From: Bradyrhizobium sp. AUGA SZCCT0283
GTDB lineage: Bacteria; Pseudomonadota; Alphaproteobacteria; Rhizobiales; Xanthobacteraceae
Direction of reading: 5' to 3'
DNA: 64,000 nt
Assembly (NCBI RefSeq): GCF_018130385.1
Contig: NZ_JAFCLU010000013.1
Location: forward strand, 62,001 to 126,000
Shown here: piece after piece, positions 1 to 8,507 of the stretch
Layout of the letters: every line of letters starts with the position of its first letter
How positions within the stretch are numbered: the stretch's first letter is position 1
Made by a program: the position numbers and the translations under genes
Notes under the pieces: generated by a model
The model's input: the letters and a program-made list of their open reading frames with translations, nothing else
What the model was told of the DNA's origin: nothing
The model's database searches: none

Positions 1-52
1 GCGACGGAGACTTTTCCGAAACGACGCGTGCAGCGCATTTGAGGTTTAGCAG

Positions 53-967
53 ATGGACCTGGATATCGCCCCCATGACTGATGCGGTCAACCTGCGCGAC
101 GAACTCGAAGCCGTCGGCATCGAGGAGATTCTCTCGCAGCTCGACCGCGAGCTGATCGGCTTGAGGCCGGTAAAGACGCGTATCCGCGAGATTGCATCGC
201 TGCTTCTGATCGAACGCATCCGCAAGCGTATGGGGCTGGCGTCGGAGGCGCCGACGCTGCACATGTCGTTTACGGGAAATCCCGGCACCGGAAAGACGAC
301 GGTGGCGCTGCGGATCGCCAGCATCCTGCACAGGCTCGGTTTCGTGCGCCGCGGCCAGGTAGTGTCGGTGACGCGCGACGAACTGGTTGGGCAATATATC
401 GGTCACACCGCGCCAAAGACCAAGGAGATCCTGAAGAAGGCGATGGGCGGCGTGCTGTTCATCGACGAGGCCTACTATCTGCACCGGCCCGACAACGAAC
501 GCGACTATGGCCAGGAGGCGATCGAGATCCTGCTGCAGGTGATGGAATCGCAGCGCGAGGACCTGGTCGTGATCCTCGCCGGATATGGCGACCGCATGGA
601 CAAGTTTTTCGCGAGCAATCCCGGCTTCCGCTCGCGGATCGCGCACCATATCGACTTTCCGGATTATGCCGACGATGAGTTGCTCGCCATCGCAGAGCTG
701 ATGCTGCGCGACATGAACTACGGATTCACCTCAGATGCGCGTGCGGAGTTCGTTCGCTATATCGCATTGCGCAAGACTCAGCCGTTGTTCTCCAACGCGC
801 GCTCGATCCGCAACGCGTTGGATCGTCTGCGGCTGCGCCAGGCCAATCGCCTTGTCGCTGGTCTCGATCGTGTCCTGACAGCGGACGATATCAGGTCGAT
901 CGAGGCTTCCGACGTGCTGGCCAGCCGCGTGTTCGGGAAGGGTGGAAAATCCGCCGAAGCGGGCTAG
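53..967 (+). CDS. cbbX: CbbX, red-type RuBisCO activase (AAA+ ATPase)
   Basis: A 304-residue AAA+ protein of the CbbX family. CbbX uses ATP to remodel inhibited red-type (form IC/ID) RuBisCO and release tight-binding sugar phosphates in the cytoplasm. Visible: Walker A GNPGTGKT at about residues 75-82, a pore-loop segment YIGHTAP at about 115-121 and Walker B VLFIDE at about 134-139. Length matches the family. A second ATG at 74 is possible, but the N-terminal residues from 53 resemble the family. CbbX normally follows cbbL and cbbS, so the RuBisCO operon probably lies just outside the left edge. The gene ends in a convergent gap holding a terminator-like hairpin. Confidence 0.93.
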   Translation: MDLDIAPMTDAVNLRDELEAVGIEEILSQLDRELIGLRPVKTRIREIASLLLIERIRKRMGLASEAPTLHMSFTGNPGTGKTTVALRIASILHRLGFVRRGQVVSVTRDELVGQYIGHTAPKTKEILKKAMGGVLFIDEAYYLHRPDNERDYGQEAIEILLQVMESQREDLVVILAGYGDRMDKFFASNPGFRSRIAHHIDFPDYADDELLAIAELMLRDMNYGFTSDARAEFVRYIALRKTQPLFSNARSIRNALDRLRLRQANRLVAGLDRVLTADDIRSIEASDVLASRVFGKGGKSAEAG

Positions 968-973
968 CGTCGG

Positions 974-1010
974 GAAGGGCGGCCAACCATTGTTCGCCGC
1001 CCCTTTATTA
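974..1010 (+). terminator. Imperfect hairpin plus T-rich tail after cbbX
   Basis: AAGGGCGG pairs with CCGCCCCTT with a one-base bulge, followed by TTATT. It lies between convergent genes and probably ends cbbX transcription. Confidence 0.45.
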
Positions 1011-1032
1011 CTCCTGGCAGCCAGTGCTGGAG

Positions 1033-1296
1033 CTACTTGCCTTTGGTATCGACCTTCTGCTTTTCGTCCTCGTTCATTTTCTTCACCACCGGATCGCGAC
1101 TGGCTTCGCCGGTGGTCTGAGTGGTGGTGGCCGGCGGGCTTTCGTTTGGAAGGGAGGTTTGCCCGGGCGGTGTCGTCGCCGGCCGCGTTGCGGTCGCGCT
1201 CGGCGGCGACGTGGTTTGAGCGATCGCCGCCTGAGCATTCAATAGAAGCACACTCGACAGTAGCGACACCGCGAGCGCCGTTGAGCTGGGTTTCAT
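1033..1296 (-). CDS. Small secreted Pro/Thr-rich hypothetical protein
   Basis: An 87-residue protein with a clear Sec signal peptide: Lys near the N terminus, a hydrophobic stretch at about 8-20 and a likely cut after AIAQ at about 27. The mature part is low complexity, rich in Pro, Thr and Ser, and ends in a charged segment with alternating Lys, Glu and Asp. No domain is recognised. It lies alone between convergent cbbX and the molybdenum hydroxylase genes, about 55 bases upstream of nothing else in its direction. Signal peptide plus plausible start make it a likely real gene, but function is unknown. Confidence 0.6.
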   Translation of the reverse strand: MKPSSTALAVSLLSSVLLLNAQAAIAQTTSPPSATATRPATTPPGQTSLPNESPPATTTQTTGEASRDPVVKKMNEDEKQKVDTKGK

Positions 1297-1350
1297 CGGT
1301 CTGAACTCCTCTCAGACCAAGGAAACGGCCCGTTCGGTCCAACGTTCCCG

Positions 1351-3669
1351 TTACGCCTCCAATTGCTTGCCGATCGGCAGTGCGCGGATACGCTTGCCAG
1401 TCGCGGCGAATATCGCGTTGATCAGCGCCGGTGCAAAGGGTGGCACGCCCGGCTCGCCGACGCCGCTGGGCGGCGTGTCGGAGCCGGGAGGTACGATGTA
1501 GACGTTGGTTACGGCCGGAGACTCGTCGATCCGGATCACCCGGAAATCGTCGAAATTGCTCTGTTGCACCTTGCCGTCCTTGAAGGTGATCGCGCCATGT
1601 TTGGCGAGGCTCATGCCCATGATCGCGGCACCCTCGATCTGCGACTGGATCCGCTCCGGATTGACGTAGGTTCCGCAATCTATGGCGGTATCGACCCGCG
1701 GCACGGTGAGCTTGCCCTTGTCGTCAACCGCCACCTCGACGATGGTCGCGATATAGCTGACGAAGCTGCGATGCGCGGCGATGCCGAGCCCGTGACCCTT
1801 GGGGACGGACCGGCCCCAGCCACCCTTGTCCGCGACCAGCTCGACGACCTTGCGAAGACGCGCGGTATCGATCGGATAGCTGTCATAGGGTTCGCCATAG
1901 TTCCAGAGGTCTTTCACCGAATCGAGCTTGACGATCCGGGGCGAGCCGATCAGTTCCAGCAGCATATCCTTTTGGTCGCGTTTGGTGGCATGGGCGATTT
2001 CAGCGACCATCGACTGCACCGCAAAGGCGCGCGGGATGTTCGATACGGAGCGGAACCAGCCGATGCGGGTATGCGCAGCCGCTTCCGGATTCTCGCATTG
2101 GACGTTGGCGATCTCGAAGGGCATGTCGACAAGCCCCATGCCGAGTTCGAACGGAGCCTGATGCACCGTATTGGCGGCAAATGTCGAGGCGATGCTCGGC
2201 GCGACGCTGCGATGGCGCCAGGCCGTCACCTTGCCGCTCTTGTCGAGACCGGCCTCGATGCGTTCCACCGAGACGGTGTGCAGGAAGCCGTTGCGAACGT
2301 CGTCTTCCCGCGTCCATTGCACCTTTACAGGGGCGCCGAGTTCCTTTGAAAGCAGGGCGGCTTCGATGGCGAAATCGCACTTCGACTTGCGGCCGAAGCC
2401 GCCGCCGAGCAGGGTGACGTTGACGGTGACATTCTCCTGAGGAATGCCAAGCGTTTTGGCAACGTCCTCGCGCGTTCCGCCCGCGCTTTGCACCGGTCCC
2501 CAGATCTCTGCCTTGTCGCCCTTGACGTCCGCGACCGCAACCGGCGGTTCCATGGAGACATGGGCAAGATGCGGCAGATAGTACTCACCGACGATCACCT
2601 TGTCGGCGCCCTTCAAGGCGGCTTCCACGTCACCCTCCTTGCGCAGCACCAGGCCGGGCTTCCGTGCGGCTGCCTCCAGTTCGGCCCGGTAGGCGACCGA
2701 GTCGTATTTGCCGTTGGCACCATCGTCCCAAACGATCTTCAGGGCGTCGCGGCCCTTGATCGCCGCGCCGGTGTTGCGCCCGATCACGGCGATGCCGCCG
2801 AGCGGCTGGAATTTTGAAGGCCATGGCCAGCCTTTGACTTCCATGACCTTCTCGACGCCGGAAACCTTCATCGCCGCCGCCCCGTCAAACGACGCGACCT
2901 TGCCCCCGGTCACCGGCGGCCGGGCAATGACGGCGTATTTCATGCCGGGCAGGCGGACGTCGGCGCCGTAACGCGCGGTGCCTACCGTGATGTCGCGCAG
3001 ATCGACCATGCTGATCTGGCCTTTGCCCAGATAGCGGAAATCCTTTGGGTCTTTCAGCTTCAGGCCTTCGACACTCGGTACCGACTCCTTGGCGGCGTCG
3101 GCGGCCAGATCGCCGAAGCCAATGCGGCGTCCGCTCGCGCTATGGACGACCTCGTGATTGACCGCCTTCACTTCGGTCGCCGGCACACCCCAGCGTTTCG
3201 CCGCTGCGGCTTCGAGCATCGTGCGGGCCGAAGCGCCGATCTGACGCATCGGCATCAGGTAGTGACGCGTGCTGCGCGATCCATCGGTATCCTGGTTGCC
3301 GAATTTGACCTCGTCGCCATGCGCCTGCTGGATGCGAACGCGCGACCAGTCGGCCTCCATCTCTTCGGCAACGATCATCGGCAGGCTGGTGCGGACGCCG
3401 GTTCCCATCTCGGCGCGGTGTGCGACGATCGTGACAATGCCGTCCGGTGCGATCGCGACGAACACGCGCGGGTCCACCACGGTTCCGTGTGGCATCTTGT
3501 CCGCGCCGGTCTGGTACGCGGCGAGGCTGGGCCGCGACATCACGGGGGCGGCCAAAACGAAGCCGCCGGCCAGCCCAAGACCCTTCAGGATACTGCGGCG
3601 TGAAACGTTGTCGATCTTGATGTATCGCTCAAAGCCACGGAGCTTTTTGGGATTGGTACGGATGTTCAT
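1351..3669 (-). CDS. Molybdopterin-binding subunit of an aldehyde/isoquinoline oxidoreductase (xanthine dehydrogenase family)
   Basis: A 772-residue large subunit of the IorB type, which binds molybdopterin cytosine dinucleotide and hydroxylates N-heterocycles or oxidises aldehydes. The start at 3669 gives a twin-arginine leader (SRRSILKGLGLAGG, about residues 22-35), so the complex is probably periplasmic. Family signatures are GGGFGRK in the middle and GVGEPGVPPFAPA near the C terminus, where Glu is the expected catalytic base. It follows the iron-sulfur subunit with a 2-base gap. An in-frame extension upstream to 3840 overlaps that gene and lacks family character. No cytochrome c subunit is adjacent, although related operons often have one. 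The true substrate cannot be read from sequence. Confidence 0.88.
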   Translation of the reverse strand: MNIRTNPKKLRGFERYIKIDNVSRRSILKGLGLAGGFVLAAPVMSRPSLAAYQTGADKMPHGTVVDPRVFVAIAPDGIVTIVAHRAEMGTGVRTSLPMIVAEEMEADWSRVRIQQAHGDEVKFGNQDTDGSRSTRHYLMPMRQIGASARTMLEAAAAKRWGVPATEVKAVNHEVVHSASGRRIGFGDLAADAAKESVPSVEGLKLKDPKDFRYLGKGQISMVDLRDITVGTARYGADVRLPGMKYAVIARPPVTGGKVASFDGAAAMKVSGVEKVMEVKGWPWPSKFQPLGGIAVIGRNTGAAIKGRDALKIVWDDGANGKYDSVAYRAELEAAARKPGLVLRKEGDVEAALKGADKVIVGEYYLPHLAHVSMEPPVAVADVKGDKAEIWGPVQSAGGTREDVAKTLGIPQENVTVNVTLLGGGFGRKSKCDFAIEAALLSKELGAPVKVQWTREDDVRNGFLHTVSVERIEAGLDKSGKVTAWRHRSVAPSIASTFAANTVHQAPFELGMGLVDMPFEIANVQCENPEAAAHTRIGWFRSVSNIPRAFAVQSMVAEIAHATKRDQKDMLLELIGSPRIVKLDSVKDLWNYGEPYDSYPIDTARLRKVVELVADKGGWGRSVPKGHGLGIAAHRSFVSYIATIVEVAVDDKGKLTVPRVDTAIDCGTYVNPERIQSQIEGAAIMGMSLAKHGAITFKDGKVQQSNFDDFRVIRIDESPAVTNVYIVPPGSDTPPSGVGEPGVPPFAPALINAIFAATGKRIRALPIGKQLEA

Positions 3670-3671
3670 GG

Positions 3672-4124
3672 TCAGACCCCCGTCGAAGCAAGATGGACCG
3701 CGTTCTCGATGCGCTGATAACAGCCGCAGCGGCAGATGTTGCCCGCCATCGCTTCGCGTATCTGATCGTGGTTGGGTTTTGGATTGTCCATCAGCAGCGC
3801 GGCCGCCTGCATGATCTGGCCGACCTGGCAAAAGCCGCATTGCGGGACGTTGAGCTGGCGCCAGGCCTTCTGAACAGCGTGATCACCCGTCGGATGAAGG
3901 CCTTCGATCGTCGTGACCTCCCGATCGACCACGTCGGAAACCGACGTGATGCAGGCGCGTATCGCCTGCTTGTCGACGATCACGGTGCAGGCGCCGCAAA
4001 GCGCTTGGCCGCAGCCATATTTCGTGCCCGTCAGTCCGATTTCGTCGCGGAGGAACCAGAGTAGCGAAAGATCGGGGTCGCCATCCCAGTTCTTTTGCTG
4101 GCCGTTAATCTTCAAAGTAATCAT
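3672..4124 (-). CDS. [2Fe-2S] subunit of the molybdenum hydroxylase
   Basis: A 150-residue IorA/CoxS-type subunit that carries two [2Fe-2S] clusters and passes electrons from the molybdenum site. The plant-type ferredoxin motif GCGQALCGACTV lies at about residues 39-50, and the helical-domain motifs CGFCQVGQ and CRCGCYQRI lie in the second half. Length is typical. It is the promoter-proximal gene of a two-gene operon with the large subunit. It has no export signal of its own, consistent with co-export on the TAT leader of its partner. Confidence 0.92.
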   Translation of the reverse strand: MITLKINGQQKNWDGDPDLSLLWFLRDEIGLTGTKYGCGQALCGACTVIVDKQAIRACITSVSDVVDREVTTIEGLHPTGDHAVQKAWRQLNVPQCGFCQVGQIMQAAALLMDNPKPNHDQIREAMAGNICRCGCYQRIENAVHLASTGV

Positions 4125-4770
4125 GATCGATCCTCGCTCTTCGTAAGCTGGTGATGGTTAGCTCCGACGTGAGCGAAAAACGTTACGGCTGATCGCTCAA
4201 CGCCGTCGCTTCGAAATTCCTTGCTGTCTTGCCTGGCTGGGATTTCTTCGAGCCATCCTCCTGATCATTATTATTTGCTGTTGTTCAGTAGGCCGCGCTT
4301 GGCGGATCGGCCGCCACAAGGCGTTCTATATTTGCGTCCGTATGTTTGGCGAAAGCGGGGCATCGGCAAAGAATTGCATTTGGTCAGTAGCGCTGACGCA
4401 GTGGCATAAGCAAAAGCAATTGTCGTCAAACTTGAACGTCGTTGTCAGGACAAACGTCGCCCGGCGCAGCACAGGCTTTCACCGTTTGCGCTTGAGAGGA
4501 CATCGGCGTCCATCGGGCGCCTGGCGACGGTTCTTGCAGTTTTCGATCTTGGCCGTACGCGCAATAACGCACTGCACATCGCAGAAGTCTGGGCTGTTCT
4601 GCGAAATACGCATGATGCGCTCGTCCGCAGTTACGATCCCATGAAACGCAATGGACTCCCGTTATTGCTGGCTTTTATGAGAATCGCCAATGCACTGGAA
4701 GGCGCATTGCGCGAAAGACAAAGTTGTCGGTCGCCATTCTTTTGACCGAGTCCCTCCATCAGTTTGCGTG
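4125..4770. other. Intergenic region, no gene recognised
   Basis: About 650 bases between the divergent molybdenum hydroxylase operon and the Rieske gene. Short open frames here have no family character. It is more AT-rich than its surroundings and presumably holds both promoters. I could not assign a specific site. Confidence 0.6.
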
Positions 4771-5421
4771 ATGTGCAAATCCGATCAGGCCACAACGTCG
4801 ATCACAAGCACAGACGCGGAACTCGCGACAGCGGTGTGTCAGAATCCGACGCGACGCGGGCTCATCCTGACGGCTCTCGCCACGGGAGCTTGCCTGGCGT
4901 CGTCCAGGTCCTCCGTTGCCGAGGAAGATTTGCCGGGCAGCGATGAGCGGCCTCAGAAAGCCGACGTGCTGGTTTTCGCCGAAGGGGAACATGCGGGCGA
5001 GGTGATCAAGCCGCAGGATCTGAACGCTGGTGGACCGCCGGTGCGGGCCTGGCCAAAGGATCCCAGGACATCGGTTGTCCGCAAGGGCTCGCGCCTGAAC
5101 GAGGTGCTTGTCGTGAAACTGGATCCGGCTGAGCTGGATGAAGAGACGCGCTCGCGCGCTGCCGGCGGCGTCGTGGCCTATTCGGCCATCTGCGTCCACA
5201 CGGGTTGTCCAATCACGGCATGGGTGAAGGCGACAAGCAGCGACAAGGATGTGTTCAAATGCGTTTGCCATAATTCGGAATATGACCCCAGGCAAAGCGC
5301 GCAAGTTATCTTCGGACCAGCGCCCCGGCGTCTGCCGGCGCTCCCGTTGGCGGCAGAAGACGGGCCACTGACGGTGGCCGCAACATTCGTTGGAAAGGTA
5401 GGTGCACAGCAGGCCAGGTGA
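4771..5421 (+). CDS. TAT-exported Rieske [2Fe-2S] protein
   Basis: A 216-residue Rieske protein. With the start at 4771 a twin-arginine leader appears (TRRGLILTALATGA, about residues 27-40). The cluster motifs are CVHTGC and, about 20 residues later, CVCHNSEYD. These supply the two Cys and two His ligands plus the disulfide Cys pair. It is probably a periplasmic, membrane-anchored or soluble electron carrier. It lies 72 bases upstream of a PQQ dehydrogenase in the same direction, so it may be that enzyme's redox partner; this is inference. An in-frame start at 4690 would place 27 residues before the leader and is less likely. Confidence 0.85.
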   Translation: MCKSDQATTSITSTDAELATAVCQNPTRRGLILTALATGACLASSRSSVAEEDLPGSDERPQKADVLVFAEGEHAGEVIKPQDLNAGGPPVRAWPKDPRTSVVRKGSRLNEVLVVKLDPAELDEETRSRAAGGVVAYSAICVHTGCPITAWVKATSSDKDVFKCVCHNSEYDPRQSAQVIFGPAPRRLPALPLAAEDGPLTVAATFVGKVGAQQAR

Positions 5422-5493
5422 CGGCGGGCCGCCGTCGATCCACGACAATGAAAAACAGAATTCGTGAGATGAAAACAAAGGGGAGGTTGCGTT

Positions 5494-7218
5494 ATGGCCT
5501 TGAAGCAATGGCTCTTGGCGGGTTTGCTCGCGTCCACCTGCCTCGTTCCGATCGCTGCCGCCGGCCCGATCGAGAACTACAGCCTGGTGACTGCCGATCG
5601 ACTCAAGAATCCGGAACCTGGCAACTGGATGCATTATCGCCGGACCTATGACGGCCAGGGATACAGCCCGCTCGACCAGATCAACACCTCGAACGTGAAA
5701 AGCCTGACGCCGGTATGGACGTTCTCGACCGGTGTGGTCGAGGGACACGAGGCCCCCCCGATCATCAACAATGGCGTGATGTTCGTAGCAACGCCGTCGG
5801 GGCAGGTGATTGCGCTCAACGCCAAGACTGGTGACGAGTACTGGCGATACAAACGCCAGCTTCCCGACGACCTCTTTCAATTGCACCCGACCAACCGCGG
5901 CGTGGGACTGTGGCAGGACAAGCTCTACCTCGCCACGACGGACGACCATCTGGTAGCGCTCGACGCCAAGACCGGCAAAGTGGTCTGGGATACCAAGGTT
6001 CAGGACTACAAGAAGGGGCAGTATCTGACGCTGATGCCCCTGATCGTTGACGGCAAGGTGATCGTTGGCGGTTCCGGTGGCGAGCTCGGCGTGCGCGGTT
6101 ACGTCGTTGCCTATGATGCCGACACGGGCAAGGAACTGTGGCGGACCTTCACCATTCCCGGCACGGGTGAGCCAGGTAACGAAACCTGGAAAGGCGACGA
6201 CTGGAAAACGGGTGGCGGATCTGCCTGGATGACAGGCAACTACGATCCAGACACCAAGACAGTCTATTGGGGCACCGGCAACGCCGCACCTTGGCCGGGC
6301 GACACTCACCCCGGCGATAATCTTTACACAAGTTCAGTGCTCGCGCTCGATCCCGATAGCGGCAAGCTGAAAACTTACTTCCAGTACCATCAAAACGATT
6401 CCTGGGATTGGGACGAGGTGGACGCACCCATGCTGGTCGACCTGCAAAGGGATGGCCGCACGATCAAGAGTCTGATCCATCCGGGACGCAACGCGATTTT
6501 CTGGATACTGGAGCGCAAGCCGGACAGCATCAAATATGTGGCCGGCTGGCCTTTTGTTCATACCGACGTCTGGAAAGGCATTGAGCCCGAGACTGGCAAG
6601 CCGATTGTCGACCCGGCTCACAAGCCGATTATTGGCAAGCGGGTTGAATTCTGCCCATCCCTGTGGGGTGGCAAGGATTGGCCGTCGGCAGCGTATAGTC
6701 AGAAAACCGGATTGGTCTACGTTCCGGCCAACGAGAATTTCTGCGGCGGCTTCACCGGCGAGAAAGTGCCGTTGGTTGCCGGCCAGCTCTGGCTCGGAAC
6801 CAAGCCCGAAGATATCGGCCTGACGCCTCGTCCCGGCGCTACCCACTTTGGCGAACTGCAGGCGTGGGATCCGGCCACGGGCAAGAAGGCCTGGTCACAT
6901 AACTTTCCCAAGTCACAGCTGTTCGGTTCGGTGACCGCGACCGCAGGCGACCTCGTCCTTGTCGGCGGCACCAATGACCGGATGTTCCGCGCCTTCCATG
7001 CCAAGACCGGCGAACTGCTGTGGGAGCAAAAGACCAACTCCGGCATCATGGGCATGCCGATCGCCTATGAGGTGGACGGCACGCAGTATATCGCCGTCCA
7101 GTCGGGCTGGGGCGTAGACGCGCAGCGCATCCAGGATGCGTTGGTGGGCAAGGTCCCCGGCCTGGAGAATAACGTGCCGCAGGGCGGCGTCGTTTGGGTG
7201 TTCGCTGTCAAGAAGTGA
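5494..7218 (+). CDS. PQQ-dependent alcohol dehydrogenase, lanthanide-type metal site
   Basis: A 574-residue quinoprotein of the methanol/ethanol dehydrogenase family with a Sec signal peptide (cut after about residue 23) and an eight-bladed propeller with repeated W-type motifs such as LDAKTGKVVWDT. It oxidises an alcohol or aldehyde in the periplasm. The metal ligands expected for XoxF/ExaF enzymes are present: Glu197 in GGELGVRG, Asn263 in GTGNAAPW, Asp305 and the extra Asp307 in WDWDEV. The extra Asp is the known marker of lanthanide use. The adjacent Cys-Cys pair conserved in most of the family is absent. A strong GGGGAGG precedes the start. No cytochrome c gene is adjacent; a Rieske gene is upstream. 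Confidence 0.9.
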   Translation: MALKQWLLAGLLASTCLVPIAAAGPIENYSLVTADRLKNPEPGNWMHYRRTYDGQGYSPLDQINTSNVKSLTPVWTFSTGVVEGHEAPPIINNGVMFVATPSGQVIALNAKTGDEYWRYKRQLPDDLFQLHPTNRGVGLWQDKLYLATTDDHLVALDAKTGKVVWDTKVQDYKKGQYLTLMPLIVDGKVIVGGSGGELGVRGYVVAYDADTGKELWRTFTIPGTGEPGNETWKGDDWKTGGGSAWMTGNYDPDTKTVYWGTGNAAPWPGDTHPGDNLYTSSVLALDPDSGKLKTYFQYHQNDSWDWDEVDAPMLVDLQRDGRTIKSLIHPGRNAIFWILERKPDSIKYVAGWPFVHTDVWKGIEPETGKPIVDPAHKPIIGKRVEFCPSLWGGKDWPSAAYSQKTGLVYVPANENFCGGFTGEKVPLVAGQLWLGTKPEDIGLTPRPGATHFGELQAWDPATGKKAWSHNFPKSQLFGSVTATAGDLVLVGGTNDRMFRAFHAKTGELLWEQKTNSGIMGMPIAYEVDGTQYIAVQSGWGVDAQRIQDALVGKVPGLENNVPQGGVVWVFAVKK

Positions 7219-7646
7219 CTGCGAGGAAGCAGCATCAGGCGCCTGGCCGCTGCGGGTAGTGGCCAGGTGCCGATACGATCCAGGTAACGCGCGCTCGGAC
7301 CATAATGTAGTCTGATCGCCGGAGCAGGACGCCTGCCACCGCTTCGCCTGCGGTGCGGGCTAAACACTCGCATTGTCGAGCAGCGCATCGGCGGAAGTCA
7401 CGAGCTTCAAAGTCCGCAGCGAAAAGGTCGATCGCGTGTGCCGGATGTCTTGAATCCGGTGGAGCTTCTCCTGCAGAAAGCGCTCGTAGTGAGTAGTGTC
7501 GGCCGACGAGTTGCCGTACAGGCTCGAAAGGGGCGCGCAGTTCTCCTACGTCTATTCTGACCCCTTCCAGCGCCTCGGATTGAACGGTATCAAGAAGTCG
7601 CTCGGGCGGTGAGTTTTCGCGCTCGAAGCCAGCACGAGGTCGCCAA
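7219..7646. other. Intergenic region with gene fragments
   Basis: About 430 bases. It holds the Lrp/AsnC-like remnant described separately. On the plus strand there is also a short open tail (about 7489-7612) ending in SDPFQRLGLNGIKKSLGR and a stop. It looks coding-like but I cannot assign it, and no start is visible. Confidence 0.5.
7360..7516 (-). pseudogene. Remnant of the C-terminus of an Lrp/AsnC-type regulator
   Basis: Translating the minus strand gives a tail including HYERFLQEKLHRIQDIRHT, then STFSLRTLKL, ending at a stop at 7360. It resembles the end of the Lrp/AsnC effector domain, where a YERFL..KL..I.GI segment is followed by a SSFAL..VK strand. The DNA-binding half and most of the effector domain are missing; the next gene begins at 7647. 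It is probably a decayed 3' fragment. Confidence 0.45.
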
Positions 7647-8414
7647 ATGGCATTTGAGCTCTTCGAACTGACGGGCAAGAGAGCGCTCATCACCGGCTCT
7701 TCGCAAGGTATTGGCTTCGCGCTCGCGCAAGGTCTTGCCGAGCACGGTGCCGAAGTCACCCTGAACGGCCGTGACGCAGCCAAGCTTGATGCCGCAGCGG
7801 CGAGACTGGCGGCCGCCGGGCACAGAATATCGGTGGCCGGTTTCGACGTCACGCAAGCGCAAGCCGCCAAGGACGGTGTCGAGGCGATCGAGAAGAATTC
7901 CGGCGCGATCGATATCCTGATCAATAACGCCGGCATGCAGTTCCGCTCGCCGCTCGAGGACTTTCCCGTCGAGAAGTGGGAGCAACTGCTCGCCACCAAT
8001 GTTTCGAGCGCGTTCTATGTCGGCCAAGCCGTCGCCCGTCACATGATCCCGCGCGGCCGGGGCAAGATCATCAACATCGCATCCGTGCAAAGCGAACTCG
8101 CGCGTGCCGGCATCGCGCCTTACACGGCCACGAAGGGCGCGATAAAGAACCTGACCCGCGGCATGTGCGCCGACTGGGCGAAACACGGTCTCCAGATCAA
8201 TGCGATCGCGCCGGGCTACTTCAAGACCCCGCTCAACCAGGCGCTAGTCGACGATCCGGAATTTTCGAGCTGGCTCGAAAAGCGGACACCCGCGGCCCGC
8301 TGGGGCAATGTCGAGGAGTTGGTGGGGGCTGCGGTGTTCCTGTCCGGCAAGGCCTCGTCCTTTGTCAACGGCCATACGCTCTATGTCGATGGCGGGATCA
8401 CCACCTGTCTCTAA
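7647..8414 (+). CDS. idnO: Gluconate 5-dehydrogenase-like SDR
   Basis: A 255-residue classical short-chain dehydrogenase. Visible: nucleotide motif TGSSQGIG at about residues 14-21, NNAG at about 93-96, catalytic Ser in NIASVQS and YTATK, and the C-terminal YVDGG segment. The N-terminal FELTGKRALITGSSQGIG and overall length match gluconate 5-dehydrogenase (IdnO/Gno), which interconverts D-gluconate and 5-keto-D-gluconate with NAD(P). No idonate or ketogluconate transport genes adjoin it, so the substrate is inferred from family only. It is convergent with the ABC transporter genes to its right. Confidence 0.75.
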   Translation: MAFELFELTGKRALITGSSQGIGFALAQGLAEHGAEVTLNGRDAAKLDAAAARLAAAGHRISVAGFDVTQAQAAKDGVEAIEKNSGAIDILINNAGMQFRSPLEDFPVEKWEQLLATNVSSAFYVGQAVARHMIPRGRGKIINIASVQSELARAGIAPYTATKGAIKNLTRGMCADWAKHGLQINAIAPGYFKTPLNQALVDDPEFSSWLEKRTPAARWGNVEELVGAAVFLSGKASSFVNGHTLYVDGGITTCL

Positions 8415-8442
8415 AGGCTCGATCGCTGCTCCGAAGCTGGGC

Positions 8443-8464
8443 TGGTCAGATACAGTGCTGACCA
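8443..8464. terminator. Short hairpin between convergent genes
   Basis: TGGTCAG and CTGACCA flank an 8-base loop, in the gap between the SDR and the convergent ABC ATPase. There is no T tract, so terminator function is tentative. Confidence 0.3.
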
Positions 8465-8507
8465 AGCGGCATGAAGCCCTCGCTCTTGGAGCGGGGGAAG
8501 CGGCGGT

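Noticed and set aside
1..52. Possible tail of the RuBisCO small subunit gene
   Set aside because: The open tail ending at a TGA near base 40 does not resemble the known C-terminus; only gene order suggests cbbS.
4759..6309. 516-codon minus-strand frame
   Set aside because: Antisense to the Rieske and PQQ genes, which have clear family motifs.
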